From: PALSA-129 sp963842505
GTDB lineage: Bacteria; Acidobacteriota; Terriglobia; Bryobacterales; Bryobacteraceae
Reading direction: 5' to 3'
Length of the DNA stretch: 64,000 nt
NCBI GenBank assembly: GCA_963842505.1
Contig: CAWJGZ010000001.1
Location: 1,426,001 to 1,490,000, forward strand
In this document: positions 7,947-16,656 of the stretch, one piece after another
Position numbering within the stretch: the first letter of the stretch is position 1
Layout of the letters: every line of letters starts with the position of its first letter
Program-made: the position numbers and the translations under genes
Notes under the pieces: generated by a model
Seen by the model: the letters and a program-made list of their open reading frames with translations, nothing else
Database searches by the model: none
Told to the model about the DNA's origin: nothing

Positions 7947-9197
7947 TTAATCGCCCGCTATTTGCTGGCTTCTGAGAACCGGCGTCACTCTGTCGCCGCC
8001 TTTGAGCGGAGTGTCCGACGCCATCGCGACCGCATCCCCTTCAACCAGCCCGTCGGTCACTTGAATGCGTGTGACGCTCGACGCCCCGGTTTTCACCGTG
8101 CGGCGCTCCACCGTGTCGCCCTTCAGCAGCAGCACGTAGTCGCCGGCTGCGTCGTGGTGCAGTGTCTCCTTGGGAATGACCAGAGCGTGATTCACCACCG
8201 CCGTTCGGATCAGCGCATCCACGTTGGTTCCCGGAACCAGTTCGCGCCCCTGGTTCTCGATCATGCAGATCACCTGTCCCACCTGGCGCGATCCCAGGGT
8301 TTCGATGGCGGTCGGCATCTGCTCTACCACGCCTTGCCACTGCTTGCCGGGAAGTGCCTGCCACGTGATGGTGACCGGCTGCTGTTTCGCAACGCGCCCC
8401 AGTTCGGGCTCGTCGACGTAGACCCGCACGCGCAGGCGATCCATTAGGCCGATGTTGGCCACCAGGTCGCCCGGGTTGAGGTAAGCGCCGGGGCGGATCG
8501 CCAGGCCGTATACCATTCCTCCCATGGGTGCGCGGATTTCGCTTTGCGCCGCCTGCCGCTTCACCAACTCCAGAGCGGCTTGCGCATCCCGCAGCCGCGC
8601 ACGGGCGGCGGCCACGTCGGGGGCTGCGGCCGGCATCGTGCTTCGCCTTTTTTCCAGCCCCGCGATCTGCACGCGCAGTTGTTCCACTCTATTGCCGGCC
8701 GCCGTCACCTCCGCGCCGGTGGCGGCGTGTTGGGCGGCCAGGCGTTCCAGTGTGGCGCGCTCCCGCTCGGCTTGTTGCATGTCAATGCTGGCGCGCGCCA
8801 GGCCGTTTTCGATCTCGGTCAGTTCGGCTGGCTTGGGCCCGCTTTGGGCCGACGCCAGGTTGGCTTGCGCCTCGGCGACTTTGGCTTCCGCGGCGTCGAG
8901 TTCGGCCTTCGCCGAAGGATCGCTGAGGGTGGCCATCACCGCGCCTTTTTGCACCGCGCGGCCTTCCGCCACATTCACCTCGCCGGCCATCCCCTTGGTC
9001 TCCGCGTGCACCGCCCGCCACTCGAACGGTTCCACCTTTCCGTTGGTGGCAAGCGTGCTTACCAGCGTCTCGGCGTGCACGCGCGCGAAGCTCACGGCAG
9101 GCGGCGCACTCTTCCTCAGCACACCCCAGACAATCAAACCCGCGGCCGCCGCCAGCAGCACGAACAACAGCAGCTTCTTCAAAATGTTCTCCCACAC
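7947..9197 (-). CDS. HlyD/RND-type periplasmic adaptor (membrane fusion protein)
   Basis: The 416-residue protein has an N-terminal membrane helix (KKLLLFVLLAAAAGLIVWGV), a split biotinyl-lipoyl domain (VNVAEGRAVQKGAVMATL and IRAPMGGMVYGLAIRPGAYL), an alpha-helical coiled-coil hairpin of about 110 residues between the halves, and a beta-barrel region (LRVRVYVDEPELGRV). These proteins link an inner-membrane pump to an outer-membrane channel. No pump or outer-membrane partner is encoded next to it, so the partner lies elsewhere or the operon is split. The start is GTG at 9197 with only a weak ribosome binding site. Confidence 0.9.
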   Translation of the reverse strand: MWENILKKLLLFVLLAAAAGLIVWGVLRKSAPPAVSFARVHAETLVSTLATNGKVEPFEWRAVHAETKGMAGEVNVAEGRAVQKGAVMATLSDPSAKAELDAAEAKVAEAQANLASAQSGPKPAELTEIENGLARASIDMQQAERERATLERLAAQHAATGAEVTAAGNRVEQLRVQIAGLEKRRSTMPAAAPDVAAARARLRDAQAALELVKRQAAQSEIRAPMGGMVYGLAIRPGAYLNPGDLVANIGLMDRLRVRVYVDEPELGRVAKQQPVTITWQALPGKQWQGVVEQMPTAIETLGSRQVGQVICMIENQGRELVPGTNVDALIRTAVVNHALVIPKETLHHDAAGDYVLLLKGDTVERRTVKTGASSVTRIQVTDGLVEGDAVAMASDTPLKGGDRVTPVLRSQQIAGD

Positions 9198-9245
9198 TAT
9201 CTTAGCTGGCGAAGACCCGCTAGATCGACGACGGCTGCGGTGTCA

Positions 9246-9295
9246 ACCCGTAAGGGCGGAAGAATCGCCCATGGCGGGAGCCATGACCGAAGGAC
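9246..9295. repeat. Degenerate copy of the structured repeat also seen at 45.6-45.8 kb
   Basis: The stretch ACCCGTAAGGGCGGAAGA followed by GCCCATGGCGGGAGCCATGA matches, in the same order, the reverse complement of 45750-45805 (CCCGTAAGGGCGAAAGA, then GCCCATGGGCGTGAGCCATG). It has two hairpins joined by an A-rich linker. It lies upstream of the gene at 9387. Confidence 0.55.
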
Positions 9296-9386
9296 GGGAT
9301 GAACCAGCCCTGGTGGCGTTTCTGCAATTGTAGCGTGCCCCGCGCTCGCCACTACCCTGGCCAACATCGATTACAATGTAGCTCGT

Positions 9387-9713
9387 ATGCCGCTCTATCG
9401 GATCTATCGCATGAAGGATTCGCCACGGCAGCAATTCCGCTGGGCTCCCCATCTTTCCGGTTGCGCTTCGCTCAAACCCCGCGATTATGAGCCGGGCGCT
9501 CAGGTGGAAGCTCGCAACGAATACGACGCCTGGCAGTCCCTGCGTGAGTCCGACCAGCCTTTGATGGTGGGCGACTTGCTGGAAACCGCCGACGGCCAGT
9601 TGCGGGTATGCAAATATGTCGGGTTTGAACCCGCCCAGTGGGTCATCCCGGAACTCAAGCAGCCGGTTGAACCGCAGCCCGCCCCGGACGGCGTCGAATC
9701 AACCGTCAGTTAG
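9387..9713 (+). CDS. Conserved-looking hypothetical protein
   Basis: A 108-residue soluble protein of unknown function with no signal peptide or membrane helix. It begins MPLYRIYRMKDSPRQQFRWA and has an acidic, Pro-rich tail. The spacing QVEARNEYDAWQSLRESD is compatible with a small alpha/beta fold. It lies 9 bases upstream of the zinc-ribbon gene on the same strand, so the two are probably one transcript. Codon use is like that of the neighbours, which supports a real gene. Confidence 0.7.
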   Translation: MPLYRIYRMKDSPRQQFRWAPHLSGCASLKPRDYEPGAQVEARNEYDAWQSLRESDQPLMVGDLLETADGQLRVCKYVGFEPAQWVIPELKQPVEPQPAPDGVESTVS

Positions 9714-9722
9714 GAGACCTTT

Positions 9723-10169
9723 ATGCGCGATATCCGGTTGGGTGACGATCTCGACGATTATTGCGTCCGCTGCAAACGTATCATGAACCACGCGGTGGTT
9801 TCGGTGGTCAACGGAGTTCCGGCGAAGGTCCGTTGCCGCACCTGTCACAGCGATCACGATTACCGTCACGAACAGGCGCCTCCGCCTAAAGTGGACCTGC
9901 GCAAGGCGGCGCTGTTCGCCGAAGTGTTGAAGAAGGTCAATCCGCGGGACGCCGGCGTGGTCGATCTGGTGCCCGAGCTTCCTGACGAAGTGGTTGACGC
10001 TGATGTCGAACTGGAGGCTGAAGTAGACGTCGAGGACGCCGTGTTGACTGAGCCGGTCTTGACTGAACTGGATACCGAAGCCGAGCCTGCGCCGCAGCCT
10101 CCCAAGCCCAAAGCCAGACCGGCAGCCAAACCACCCAAGGCCAAGCCAAAGGCCAAGGGCCGCAAGTAG
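9723..10169 (+). CDS. Zinc-ribbon protein with acidic middle and basic tail
   Basis: The 148-residue product has two CxxC pairs near the N-terminus (YCVRCKRIM and CRTCHSDHDYRH), forming a likely single zinc ribbon. A strongly acidic section follows (residues about 85-120, many Glu/Asp/Val), then a Pro/Lys/Ala-rich basic tail that ends KAKPKAKGRK. Such layouts are typical of nucleic-acid-associated proteins. AGGAGACCTTT precedes the ATG. It is likely co-transcribed with the gene at 9387. Function is unknown; binding to RNA or DNA is inference from composition. Confidence 0.75.
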   Translation: MRDIRLGDDLDDYCVRCKRIMNHAVVSVVNGVPAKVRCRTCHSDHDYRHEQAPPPKVDLRKAALFAEVLKKVNPRDAGVVDLVPELPDEVVDADVELEAEVDVEDAVLTEPVLTELDTEAEPAPQPPKPKARPAAKPPKAKPKAKGRK

Positions 10170-10222
10170 CCGCAAGCTCATGATCGGCAGGCGCACCTTG
10201 CTCGACGCCAATGCCATTGTCG

Positions 10223-10816
10223 ATGCGCTGCGTTAAGCTGTTTGCCATCCTTCTCTGCGCCGCCTGGTGCTCCCATCCCGCGCGCGCCGTGGAACTCCAT
10301 CTGCAATTCGGCGCTCTGGAGCGCATGTTGGCCGAACAGGTCTTCACCCAGGACGGCCGCCGCTATGTGCACGGCGACAAGAGCAATAAGTGCAATTTCG
10401 CTTACCTCGAAAAGCCCCAGATTCAAGGCGCGAACGGACGTCTGCGCATCCGCGCCCGCTTCACCGGACGTAGTGCGCTCAATATGCTCGGCCAGTGCGT
10501 AGGTCTCGGCGATGCCTTCACGGTTGTCATCGCCGCCACGCCCCAATACCGCGATGGCAACGTGGTGCTCGAAAACGTAACTGCTGTGAGCGAAGATAAG
10601 ACCGGCTATTACATCCGGCGCGTGTGCGCTGTTTTAGGTTCGTCCCTGGCGCGCGATTTCAAATATCCGTTGGGGGCTGTGGCGCGGAAGCTGCTCGAAG
10701 ATTCCACCGCCCAGCCCGGCTACCAGCGTGAACTGCGCCGCTTCCAGGTGCCTTCCATCCGCGTCACCGCCGATGCGCTGGTGATCGACTTGGATTTCGA
10801 TCTCACCGTGAAATGA
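10223..10816 (+). CDS. Secreted hypothetical protein
   Basis: A 197-residue protein with a signal peptide (MRCVKLFAILLCAAWCSHPARA). The mature part is beta-rich, with repeated amphipathic strands such as GRLRIRARFTGRSALNM and SIRVTADALVIDLDFDLTV. The pattern resembles small periplasmic lipid-binding folds (for example YceB/DUF1439-like), but I do not recognise a specific family. An alternative ATG at 10211 adds four residues. Two cysteines (KCNF and GQCVG) could form a disulfide. Confidence 0.7.
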   Translation: MRCVKLFAILLCAAWCSHPARAVELHLQFGALERMLAEQVFTQDGRRYVHGDKSNKCNFAYLEKPQIQGANGRLRIRARFTGRSALNMLGQCVGLGDAFTVVIAATPQYRDGNVVLENVTAVSEDKTGYYIRRVCAVLGSSLARDFKYPLGAVARKLLEDSTAQPGYQRELRRFQVPSIRVTADALVIDLDFDLTVK

Positions 10817-10836
10817 CCCGCCGCCGCAAAACGGCC

Positions 10837-10902
10837 CCGCAAAACGGGGACTGCTACCAATTCCCGCCTTTGGAATTGGATAGCTGGACCCGCTTTGCCC
10901 CC
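10837..10902. repeat. Dispersed hairpin repeat, family 2, copy 3
   Basis: Begins CCGCAAAACGGGGACTGC and ends CCCGCTTTGCCCCC, with inner arms CCAATTCC and GGAATTGG forming an 8-bp stem. It lies between convergent genes, where it could also act as a terminator-like hairpin. Confidence 0.85.
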
Positions 10903-10928
10903 GCCACAGGCTGCCAGAACGCCTTGCT

Positions 10929-11498
10929 CTAGCTGTTCCCCAGATACATCACGTGAACGTAAGTACCCAGCCGGACATTGTATGCAAGGTACCACCCCAC
11001 GTGATCGGGGTCTTCGTAAATCACGATCTCGTCCGAATCCCACAGCCAGCCGCCGCAATAGCCGATATCGATGGGTGAAACGTTGAAGTAGAAACCGCCA
11101 AACCAGAAACGCGACGGACCGCCTCCAGCCAGGCGCCACACGTGGCCTTTCCCGAAGCCCCCGGTGAAACGGCCGTGTTCGAACGGATGGTCCAGGTGGA
11201 ACCGCGCGTCATTGGGGCCGCTCGAATGGCCCACCCACTGATCGTTCTTGGCGTGGACGTGCGGAGCTTCCGGATGTCCCGACTTATCAGCGAACGTCTG
11301 GTGTTCGGCTGGAGCCGCCGCCGGAGCCTTCCCGGGTTTCGGAGCCTTCACCGCGGTTGGCCCATGTGCGGGTATATGGCCGGCGCCCACCTCGGGGTGG
11401 GCCGTATTGCCTGGCTTGGCGCCCCCTTTCTGCGGCTGTGTGTAGGCAGCCACGGAGAACATCAGCGATATCGCAAGTAGACCGAGTAGTTGTTTCAT
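10929..11498 (-). CDS. Secreted hypothetical protein, His/Pro/Gly-rich with a C-terminal beta domain
   Basis: The 189-residue product has a signal peptide (MKQLLGLLAISLMFSVAAYT), a low-complexity Pro/Ala/His/Lys region to about residue 90, and a compact aromatic C-terminal section (WLWDSDEIVIYEDPDHVGWY, then LAYNVRLGTYVHVMYLGN). The ATG at 11498 is supported by GAGG six bases upstream. Histidines in the linker (HPEAPHVHAKND) could bind metal, which is speculation. No known family is recognised. Confidence 0.7.
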   Translation of the reverse strand: MKQLLGLLAISLMFSVAAYTQPQKGGAKPGNTAHPEVGAGHIPAHGPTAVKAPKPGKAPAAAPAEHQTFADKSGHPEAPHVHAKNDQWVGHSSGPNDARFHLDHPFEHGRFTGGFGKGHVWRLAGGGPSRFWFGGFYFNVSPIDIGYCGGWLWDSDEIVIYEDPDHVGWYLAYNVRLGTYVHVMYLGNS

Positions 11499-11608
11499 AA
11501 GTAACCTCATCTTAACGTCGACGCTCACGGTTCGCGGGCCGGATTCGCCGCGGACCGCGGGGCAGTCTTTTTCTCCTGTAAATTTTCTCACAGTTCGGGC
11601 CGCCCCTT

Positions 11609-13909
11609 CTACCTCGGCCCCGCTGGAAGATACTCTTCGAAGAAGCTATAGCGCAGCGTGTCCAGGTGCACCGGGTCGGAGCCTTGCACCCCATGGCGCC
11701 GGTTCGGGTATTCCATGAAATGGAATTGCTTGTTGAGCGCGATCAGCCGGTTGAGTAGCCGTTGCGTCCCTTGGAAATGCACGTTGTCGTCGCCCGTGCC
11801 GTGGATGATCAGCAGCTTGCCCTTCAACCCTTCGGCGAAACTGATGGGTGAACCGTCGTGATAGCCCTTGGCATTGTCCTTGGGCAGGCCCATGTAGCGC
11901 TCCTGGTAGATGGAATCGTAGAGTGTCTGGTCGGCTACCGGCGCGCCCGCCACGCCCACCACGTACAAGTCGGGGTGGCGAAACATCAGGTTCAGCGTCA
12001 TGGAGCCGCCGCCGCTCCAGCCGTACACGCCCACGCGCGTCAGGTCCACATAAGGATGCGTGGCGGCCAGACCGCGTAACGCCGCGGCCTGTTCGTCCGA
12101 CGCCAGCACCCCTACCGACCCATAGATCACTTTCCGCCAGTGAGTCCCCTTGGGCGCGGGAGTGCCGCTGTTATCGAAGCTGGCGATTAGATAGCCGTCG
12201 TCGGCCAGGCCCAGCATCAATAAGTGGCCGCCGCCCCAACTGTCGGTCACCGTGGAAGCAGCCGGCTCGCCATAGACGTTGATGATGATCGGGTACTTCT
12301 TACTCGGATCGAAGTGACTCGGCTTGATCAGCCACCCGTCGATGGTCGTGTCGTGGCCCACCGGGATGTGCACCATCTCCGTCCGCCCGGCAATGATCGG
12401 TCCCACCTTGGCCTTTTCCGCCGCATTGTCGTTGAGCACGCGCACCATTTTGTGGTCCGGCAGGCTGACTAAGTCGGATTGCCCAGGCGAATCGAAGGTC
12501 GATACGCTGTGGAAGGCCCACTGGCAGTCCGGCGAGATATTGTAAGTGTGCGTCCCCGGCTGGTCCTGGGGAGTCACTCGTTCCGTCTTCGATCCGTCCA
12601 GGCGCGATCGATAGAGGTATCGCTGCGTCGCGTTCTCTGGCGAGGCAATGTAATACAGCCAGCCGCCCGTTTCATCGAGCGCTGCGATCGAAACCATGTC
12701 GAAGGGTGCGTTGGTCACTAGCCGCGCGTCGCCTTCTCGCGTGATGGCGTACAAGTGCCGCCATCCATCGCGCTCGCTCGTGAACAATAGGCGTTTGCCG
12801 TTCTCGATCCACTTGAGATTGCGGTTCACTTCCACCCACGTGTCGTTCTTGTCCTGGAACATCTGCCGCAGGTCGCCCGTGTCCGGATTGGCGATGTACA
12901 CCGTGTTGGTATTCTGCAGCCGGTTCATGTGCTGCACGATCACCTGGTTGTCCTCCAGCCACTCCATGTGCGGGATGTAGGTGTTGCGCGGATCGCCCGG
13001 AGTCTTGAGCCACACGGTCCTGCCGCCCGCCGCGCTGATCACGCCTACTCGCACCGCCGAATTCGTCTGGCCCGGCTTGGGGTATTTGTATTTCGTAATT
13101 ACCGGGTACAGTTGATCGGTGTAGTTGATCAGCGCGAAGTCCGGCACGCCGCTCTGGTCGAATTGGTAATAGGCGATCTTCTGGCCGTCTGGGCTCCACA
13201 GGAAGCAATCCGCCAGGCTGAATTCTTCGTTGTTGTTCCAATCGGAAGTGCCGTCGATGATGTCGTCGCTCGCGTCGTATGTGAGCTGTTTGACCGCGCC
13301 GGTTTTCACTTCCTCCACGTAGAGGTTCCACCGTGGCTCCGCGCCCTTGGCCTGGCTCAGATCGCCCAGATAGGCCACGCTCTTCCCGTCTGGCGAGAAC
13401 TTGGCAAACATCAGTCCCGCGGTCGACTTGCCGCCCAGCTTGTGCCAGGATTTATCGGTCTTATCCATCACCCAATAGTCGCTGGCCGTCTTGCGGATCA
13501 TTACCGTCCGCCCGTTGGTGCTGAACAGCAGCTTGGTGCCGTCGGCGGATGTGCCCGCGGCCATCGCCCTGCCGCCTCCCGGCGGAGTATTGGGCGGCTC
13601 CGCCGGCAAAACCTGCCGCGCGCCCGTGGCCGTATCGACGCGCACGCTCTCCATCCCGCCGCCGCTTGCCGGCTCGGTAATAATGTAGGCCTTCCCGCCA
13701 TCCACCCATCGGCCGGCGCCGCCGCCGCGTCCTCCGCGCCCGCCACCGCCGCCACGCCCGCCGCCCGCGCTGAATTCCCCGGAATTGATGCGCCGCATCC
13801 AATCCTGCATGTTTTGCGACAACTGCGCGTGTGCCGGCGCCACGGCGAGCAGGCCCGTCAGCAAGACCGCTGCGGACCCAATCATACGTCTGGTCAACAT
13901 ACCTGGCAT
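11609..13909 (-). CDS. S9-family prolyl oligopeptidase, DPP4-like, secreted
   Basis: A 766-residue exported peptidase. After a signal peptide and a Gly/Arg-rich stretch (residues about 45-65) comes a beta-propeller with the DPP4 N-terminal motif WNNNEEFSLADCFLWSPDG, then an alpha/beta-hydrolase domain. The triad is visible: Ser632 in GWSGGGS, Asp at about 707 in GTGDDNVHFQ, and His739 in NRRHGVQG. The family removes X-Pro or X-Ala dipeptides from peptides. AGAGG lies six bases before the ATG. The gene probably supports growth on proteins, together with the M20 and S8 peptidases in the window. Confidence 0.93.
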   Translation of the reverse strand: MPGMLTRRMIGSAAVLLTGLLAVAPAHAQLSQNMQDWMRRINSGEFSAGGGRGGGGGRGGRGGGAGRWVDGGKAYIITEPASGGGMESVRVDTATGARQVLPAEPPNTPPGGGRAMAAGTSADGTKLLFSTNGRTVMIRKTASDYWVMDKTDKSWHKLGGKSTAGLMFAKFSPDGKSVAYLGDLSQAKGAEPRWNLYVEEVKTGAVKQLTYDASDDIIDGTSDWNNNEEFSLADCFLWSPDGQKIAYYQFDQSGVPDFALINYTDQLYPVITKYKYPKPGQTNSAVRVGVISAAGGRTVWLKTPGDPRNTYIPHMEWLEDNQVIVQHMNRLQNTNTVYIANPDTGDLRQMFQDKNDTWVEVNRNLKWIENGKRLLFTSERDGWRHLYAITREGDARLVTNAPFDMVSIAALDETGGWLYYIASPENATQRYLYRSRLDGSKTERVTPQDQPGTHTYNISPDCQWAFHSVSTFDSPGQSDLVSLPDHKMVRVLNDNAAEKAKVGPIIAGRTEMVHIPVGHDTTIDGWLIKPSHFDPSKKYPIIINVYGEPAASTVTDSWGGGHLLMLGLADDGYLIASFDNSGTPAPKGTHWRKVIYGSVGVLASDEQAAALRGLAATHPYVDLTRVGVYGWSGGGSMTLNLMFRHPDLYVVGVAGAPVADQTLYDSIYQERYMGLPKDNAKGYHDGSPISFAEGLKGKLLIIHGTGDDNVHFQGTQRLLNRLIALNKQFHFMEYPNRRHGVQGSDPVHLDTLRYSFFEEYLPAGPR

Positions 13910-13961
13910 GAATTGCCTCTTTCGGAATTGAACAGCAATGAGTTTAACCTAGATGACCTCA

Positions 13962-14612
13962 TCAACGGATCACTCCTTTGCGCACCGCATAGAGAATCAG
14001 CTCCGCGCCGCTGTGCAGGTTGAGTTTCTGAAGAATGTTGCCCCGGTGCGTTTCCACCGTGTACAGACTCAAAGTAAGAACCGCCGCCACTTCTTTGTTG
14101 CTCTTACCTTCGGCGAGTAATTGCAGCACTTCGCGTTCCCGGGTGGTCAACAGCTCGAAGCTGTCGTCCACCTGCCGCTCCTGCATCTGGCGCATGTAGT
14201 CTTCCACTAGCATCTTGCTGATCGCCGGGCTGAAATACGCCTTCCCGTCGCTCACCGCTTTGACTGCGTTGATCAGGTCCTGTTCCGCGGAATCCTTCAG
14301 AATGTAGGCGCGCGCGCCGGCCTTTAAGGCCTTGAGCACGTAACTTTCGTCGGAATGCATGCTCAGGAATACCACCGCCGTCCGCGGCTGCTTGGCGGTG
14401 ATCTGGCGGGCCGCCTCGATGCCATTCAGCCCCGGCATGGCGACATCCATCACCACCACATCCGGTGCGTGCTGCCCGGCCAGTGCAACAGCTTCGCGGC
14501 CGTCCGCCGCTTCCGCGATCACCAGGAAGCCCGCCTGGCTTTCCAGCAGTAGGCGCAGCCCCTTGCGCACTACCGTGTGATCATCGGCCAGAAGAATGCG
14601 AATGGTCTTCAT
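13962..14612 (-). CDS. NarL/FixJ-family response regulator
   Basis: The 216-residue protein has a receiver domain with the acidic pocket (LLADDHTVVRKG), phospho-acceptor Asp in VVMDVAMPGLNG, the Thr/Ser switch in FLSMHSDESY and Lys in YILKDSAEQD. It ends in a LuxR-type helix-turn-helix (LTTREREVLQLLAEGKSNKE, then VAAVLTLSLYTVETHRGNIL). It is coupled to the upstream kinase gene by a 4-bp overlap, so the pair forms a two-component system. Targets are unknown. Confidence 0.95.
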   Translation of the reverse strand: MKTIRILLADDHTVVRKGLRLLLESQAGFLVIAEAADGREAVALAGQHAPDVVVMDVAMPGLNGIEAARQITAKQPRTAVVFLSMHSDESYVLKALKAGARAYILKDSAEQDLINAVKAVSDGKAYFSPAISKMLVEDYMRQMQERQVDDSFELLTTREREVLQLLAEGKSNKEVAAVLTLSLYTVETHRGNILQKLNLHSGAELILYAVRKGVIR

Positions 14613-16015
14613 GCCGTCCCCCTAACCGGTGCCGCCGCCTGTTGGGCGAGCGGAAGCACCACCTCGATCGACGTGCCTGATCCCCGCGTCGATTCCACCC
14701 TGAAGCTGCCGCCCAGGTGGTTGACTCGCTCTTCCATGCCCAGCAGCCCCATGCCGCGCTCGCGCCGTGCGTCGAACCCGCGGCCGTCGTCGCGGATCGA
14801 TAGCCGCAGGCAGTCTTGCTCCTGCCGCACCGCAACGTCCACCTGCCGCGCGCCGGCGTGTTGCTCGCAGTTGTGCAGCGCTTCCTGCACGATGCGATAG
14901 ATGCACGTCTTGTGCCCTTCCGGAAGTTTTTCGGAAACCTGACCGGCCGAAACCTTCACCCACACGCCGCTGCGCTTGGAAACCTCGCGCGCCTGCCATT
15001 CGAGCGCCGCAATCAACCCCAGGTCGTCGAGCATCGAAGGCCTCAGCAGCAGCGCCATGTTGCGCACCACGCCGATGGAATTTTCCACCTCGCGTTTGAT
15101 CCCGGCGGCTTTTTCCGCCACCGCTTCCACCTGGCCTGCGCGAATCAGCGTGGAGAGATTGGCCATCTCCACCAGCACTCCCGTCAGGGCCTGGCCCACT
15201 TCATCGTGCAACTCGCGCGAAATCGATCGCCGCTCCTCTTCCTGGGCCTCCACCAGCCGCGCCGAGAGAGCCTTCAGTTCTTCCCGCGCGCGCGAAATCT
15301 CGTCCAGGTTCGCGGCCGTCTGGTTCTCCAGGCCCAGGATGCGCCGCATGCTCGAAGCCGCCAGCAGAAGCCCCAGACCGATGGTCAGCCCCAGGATCAG
15401 CGTCAGGCGCCCGCGGAATCGCAGGAACGTCGCCTCCACCTTCACTTTTCCGGCATTCAGTTGCGCTTCGTTCAGCGCGCGAATCTGGTCGGCCAGCCCC
15501 AGCATCGCCGTGCGCCGCGGGAAAACCTCGTCGCGCAGAAAAATGTAGCCGTCCCGCCGCCGTTCGGCCGCTTTCCAGGCGAAGACCGGCTCCAGCACGC
15601 TCCAATAGGACGCCAGGTCCTGCGTCAGTACCTGGAATGGCCCGGCTTCCGCGCTGTTCACCAGTTTTCGGTATTCGCTCAGCGCCGCGTCCATGTCGCT
15701 GCGGCTTTCCAGCAGGCTATAGCGGTGTCCTTCCGCCTTGCCGCTTTCCGGCTCCAGCAGATAATCGCGCACGTACGTGCCTGACACGTAGAGATCCGCG
15801 CGAATGCGGTCGAGCACCCGCGTCCGCCGCAAAAAATCTTCGCGGATTTCGTCATTGCTTCTTTGAATCTCCGTGAGTGCCTGCATGCCGTCGAATTCGG
15901 CGAAGGCCATCAACAACAGCAACCCGCCGAAGCCTGCCATCAGGATCAGGCGGCTATTGCCGGCCAGTGCGCGATTGCGGGCAATCGAAATCATTGGGAT
16001 CGGGCGATACAGCAT
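14609..16015 (-). CDS. Membrane sensor histidine kinase (HisKA_3 type)
   Basis: A 468-residue kinase with two membrane helices (residues about 23-45 and 215-235) around a helical extracytoplasmic sensor of about 165 residues that resembles CHASE3/four-helix-bundle domains. The dimerisation box EEERRSISRELHDEVGQALT carries the phospho-accepting His, and IRDDGRGFD is the ATP-binding G1 box. It pairs with the NarL-type regulator downstream. An ATG at 15994 is an alternative start; 16015 is kept because AGGATAG precedes it. The signal sensed is unknown. Confidence 0.92.
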   Translation of the reverse strand: MLYRPIPMISIARNRALAGNSRLILMAGFGGLLLLMAFAEFDGMQALTEIQRSNDEIREDFLRRTRVLDRIRADLYVSGTYVRDYLLEPESGKAEGHRYSLLESRSDMDAALSEYRKLVNSAEAGPFQVLTQDLASYWSVLEPVFAWKAAERRRDGYIFLRDEVFPRRTAMLGLADQIRALNEAQLNAGKVKVEATFLRFRGRLTLILGLTIGLGLLLAASSMRRILGLENQTAANLDEISRAREELKALSARLVEAQEEERRSISRELHDEVGQALTGVLVEMANLSTLIRAGQVEAVAEKAAGIKREVENSIGVVRNMALLLRPSMLDDLGLIAALEWQAREVSKRSGVWVKVSAGQVSEKLPEGHKTCIYRIVQEALHNCEQHAGARQVDVAVRQEQDCLRLSIRDDGRGFDARRERGMGLLGMEERVNHLGGSFRVESTRGSGTSIEVVLPLAQQAAAPVRGTA

Positions 16016-16054
16016 CTATCCTATCGCTCCCCGGACCCGCCTGTATTCCTCCTC

Positions 16055-16110
16055 GTGGAGCAGGCTTTCCAGCCTGCCACGCCGGCATTCTTGTCGGCGC
16101 TTCGCTCGGC
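16055..16110. repeat. Dispersed double-hairpin repeat, family 1, copy B
   Basis: GTGGAGCAGGCTTTCC with arms GCAGGCT/AGCCTGC, then GCCGGCATTCTTGTCGGC. Compared with copy A, a G-C pair has become A-T on both arms. It lies between the divergent sensor kinase and STAS genes. Confidence 0.85.
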
Positions 16111-16171
16111 ATCGTACACTCGGCTCTCTAGCGTCATCCGAATTTCGCTTGTGCGCCTGCGCGTTGAACGT

Positions 16172-16200
16172 CTGTAATCAATTCGTAATTAACTTACTCA
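16172..16200 (+). promoter_or_regulatory. Pho-box-like direct repeats upstream of the STAS-phoR genes
   Basis: Three 7-bp elements with 11-bp period: CTGTAAT, then CAAT, TCGTAAT, then TAAC, TTACTCA. This is the geometry of PhoB/PhoP boxes (7-bp direct repeats with 4-bp AT-rich spacers). It precedes genes of the phosphate locus by 57 bases. Function is inferred from pattern and context. Confidence 0.5.
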
Positions 16201-16256
16201 CCCTAGTTAGAGGACTTACCTTGTCCCATCTCAGCCGCTGTAGTAAACTTGCCTCG

Positions 16257-16601
16257 ATGAGTAATTTCACCTCGCAGTGGTCACCCGGCAGCCGGGAAGA
16301 TGTGCGTATTCTCAAGCTGACGGGACCATTCACCCTCGCGGCTGTCTTCGATTTCCAGGCGGAGATTCGCAAAGACCCGCCGCCCATCCTGATTCTTGAC
16401 CTCACCGGCGTGCCCTACATGGATTCTGCATCTCTGGGGTCGATTCTGGGCCTGCATGTGTCTTGTCAGAAGGAGGGCCGCCGCTATGCCATGGTAGGCG
16501 TGTCGGACCGGCTCAAGATCCTTTTCAAGGTTTCCGGGGTGGATGGGATGTTAAGTAGCTATCCTTCCATTGCGCAGGCCGAGGCTGAATTGCGAAAGTG
16601 A
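16257..16601 (+). CDS. STAS-domain protein (anti-sigma factor antagonist-like)
   Basis: The 114-residue product is a single STAS domain: VRILKLTGPFTLAAVFDFQ, ILILDLTGVPYMDSASLGSI and a C-terminal helix. The PYMDSASLG segment holds the serine normally phosphorylated by a partner kinase in SpoIIAA/RsbV proteins. It sits just upstream of the PhoR-like kinase on the same strand and behind a Pho-box-like site. That placement suggests it is part of phosphate signalling or of a partner-switch that senses the same condition. No partner RsbW-like kinase is seen nearby. Confidence 0.85.
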   Translation: MSNFTSQWSPGSREDVRILKLTGPFTLAAVFDFQAEIRKDPPPILILDLTGVPYMDSASLGSILGLHVSCQKEGRRYAMVGVSDRLKILFKVSGVDGMLSSYPSIAQAEAELRK

Positions 16602-16656
16602 CCGCGTCCATCCGCCCGCGCCGCGCCGGCGTCATACCATTGGGGGCATTGTTTCG

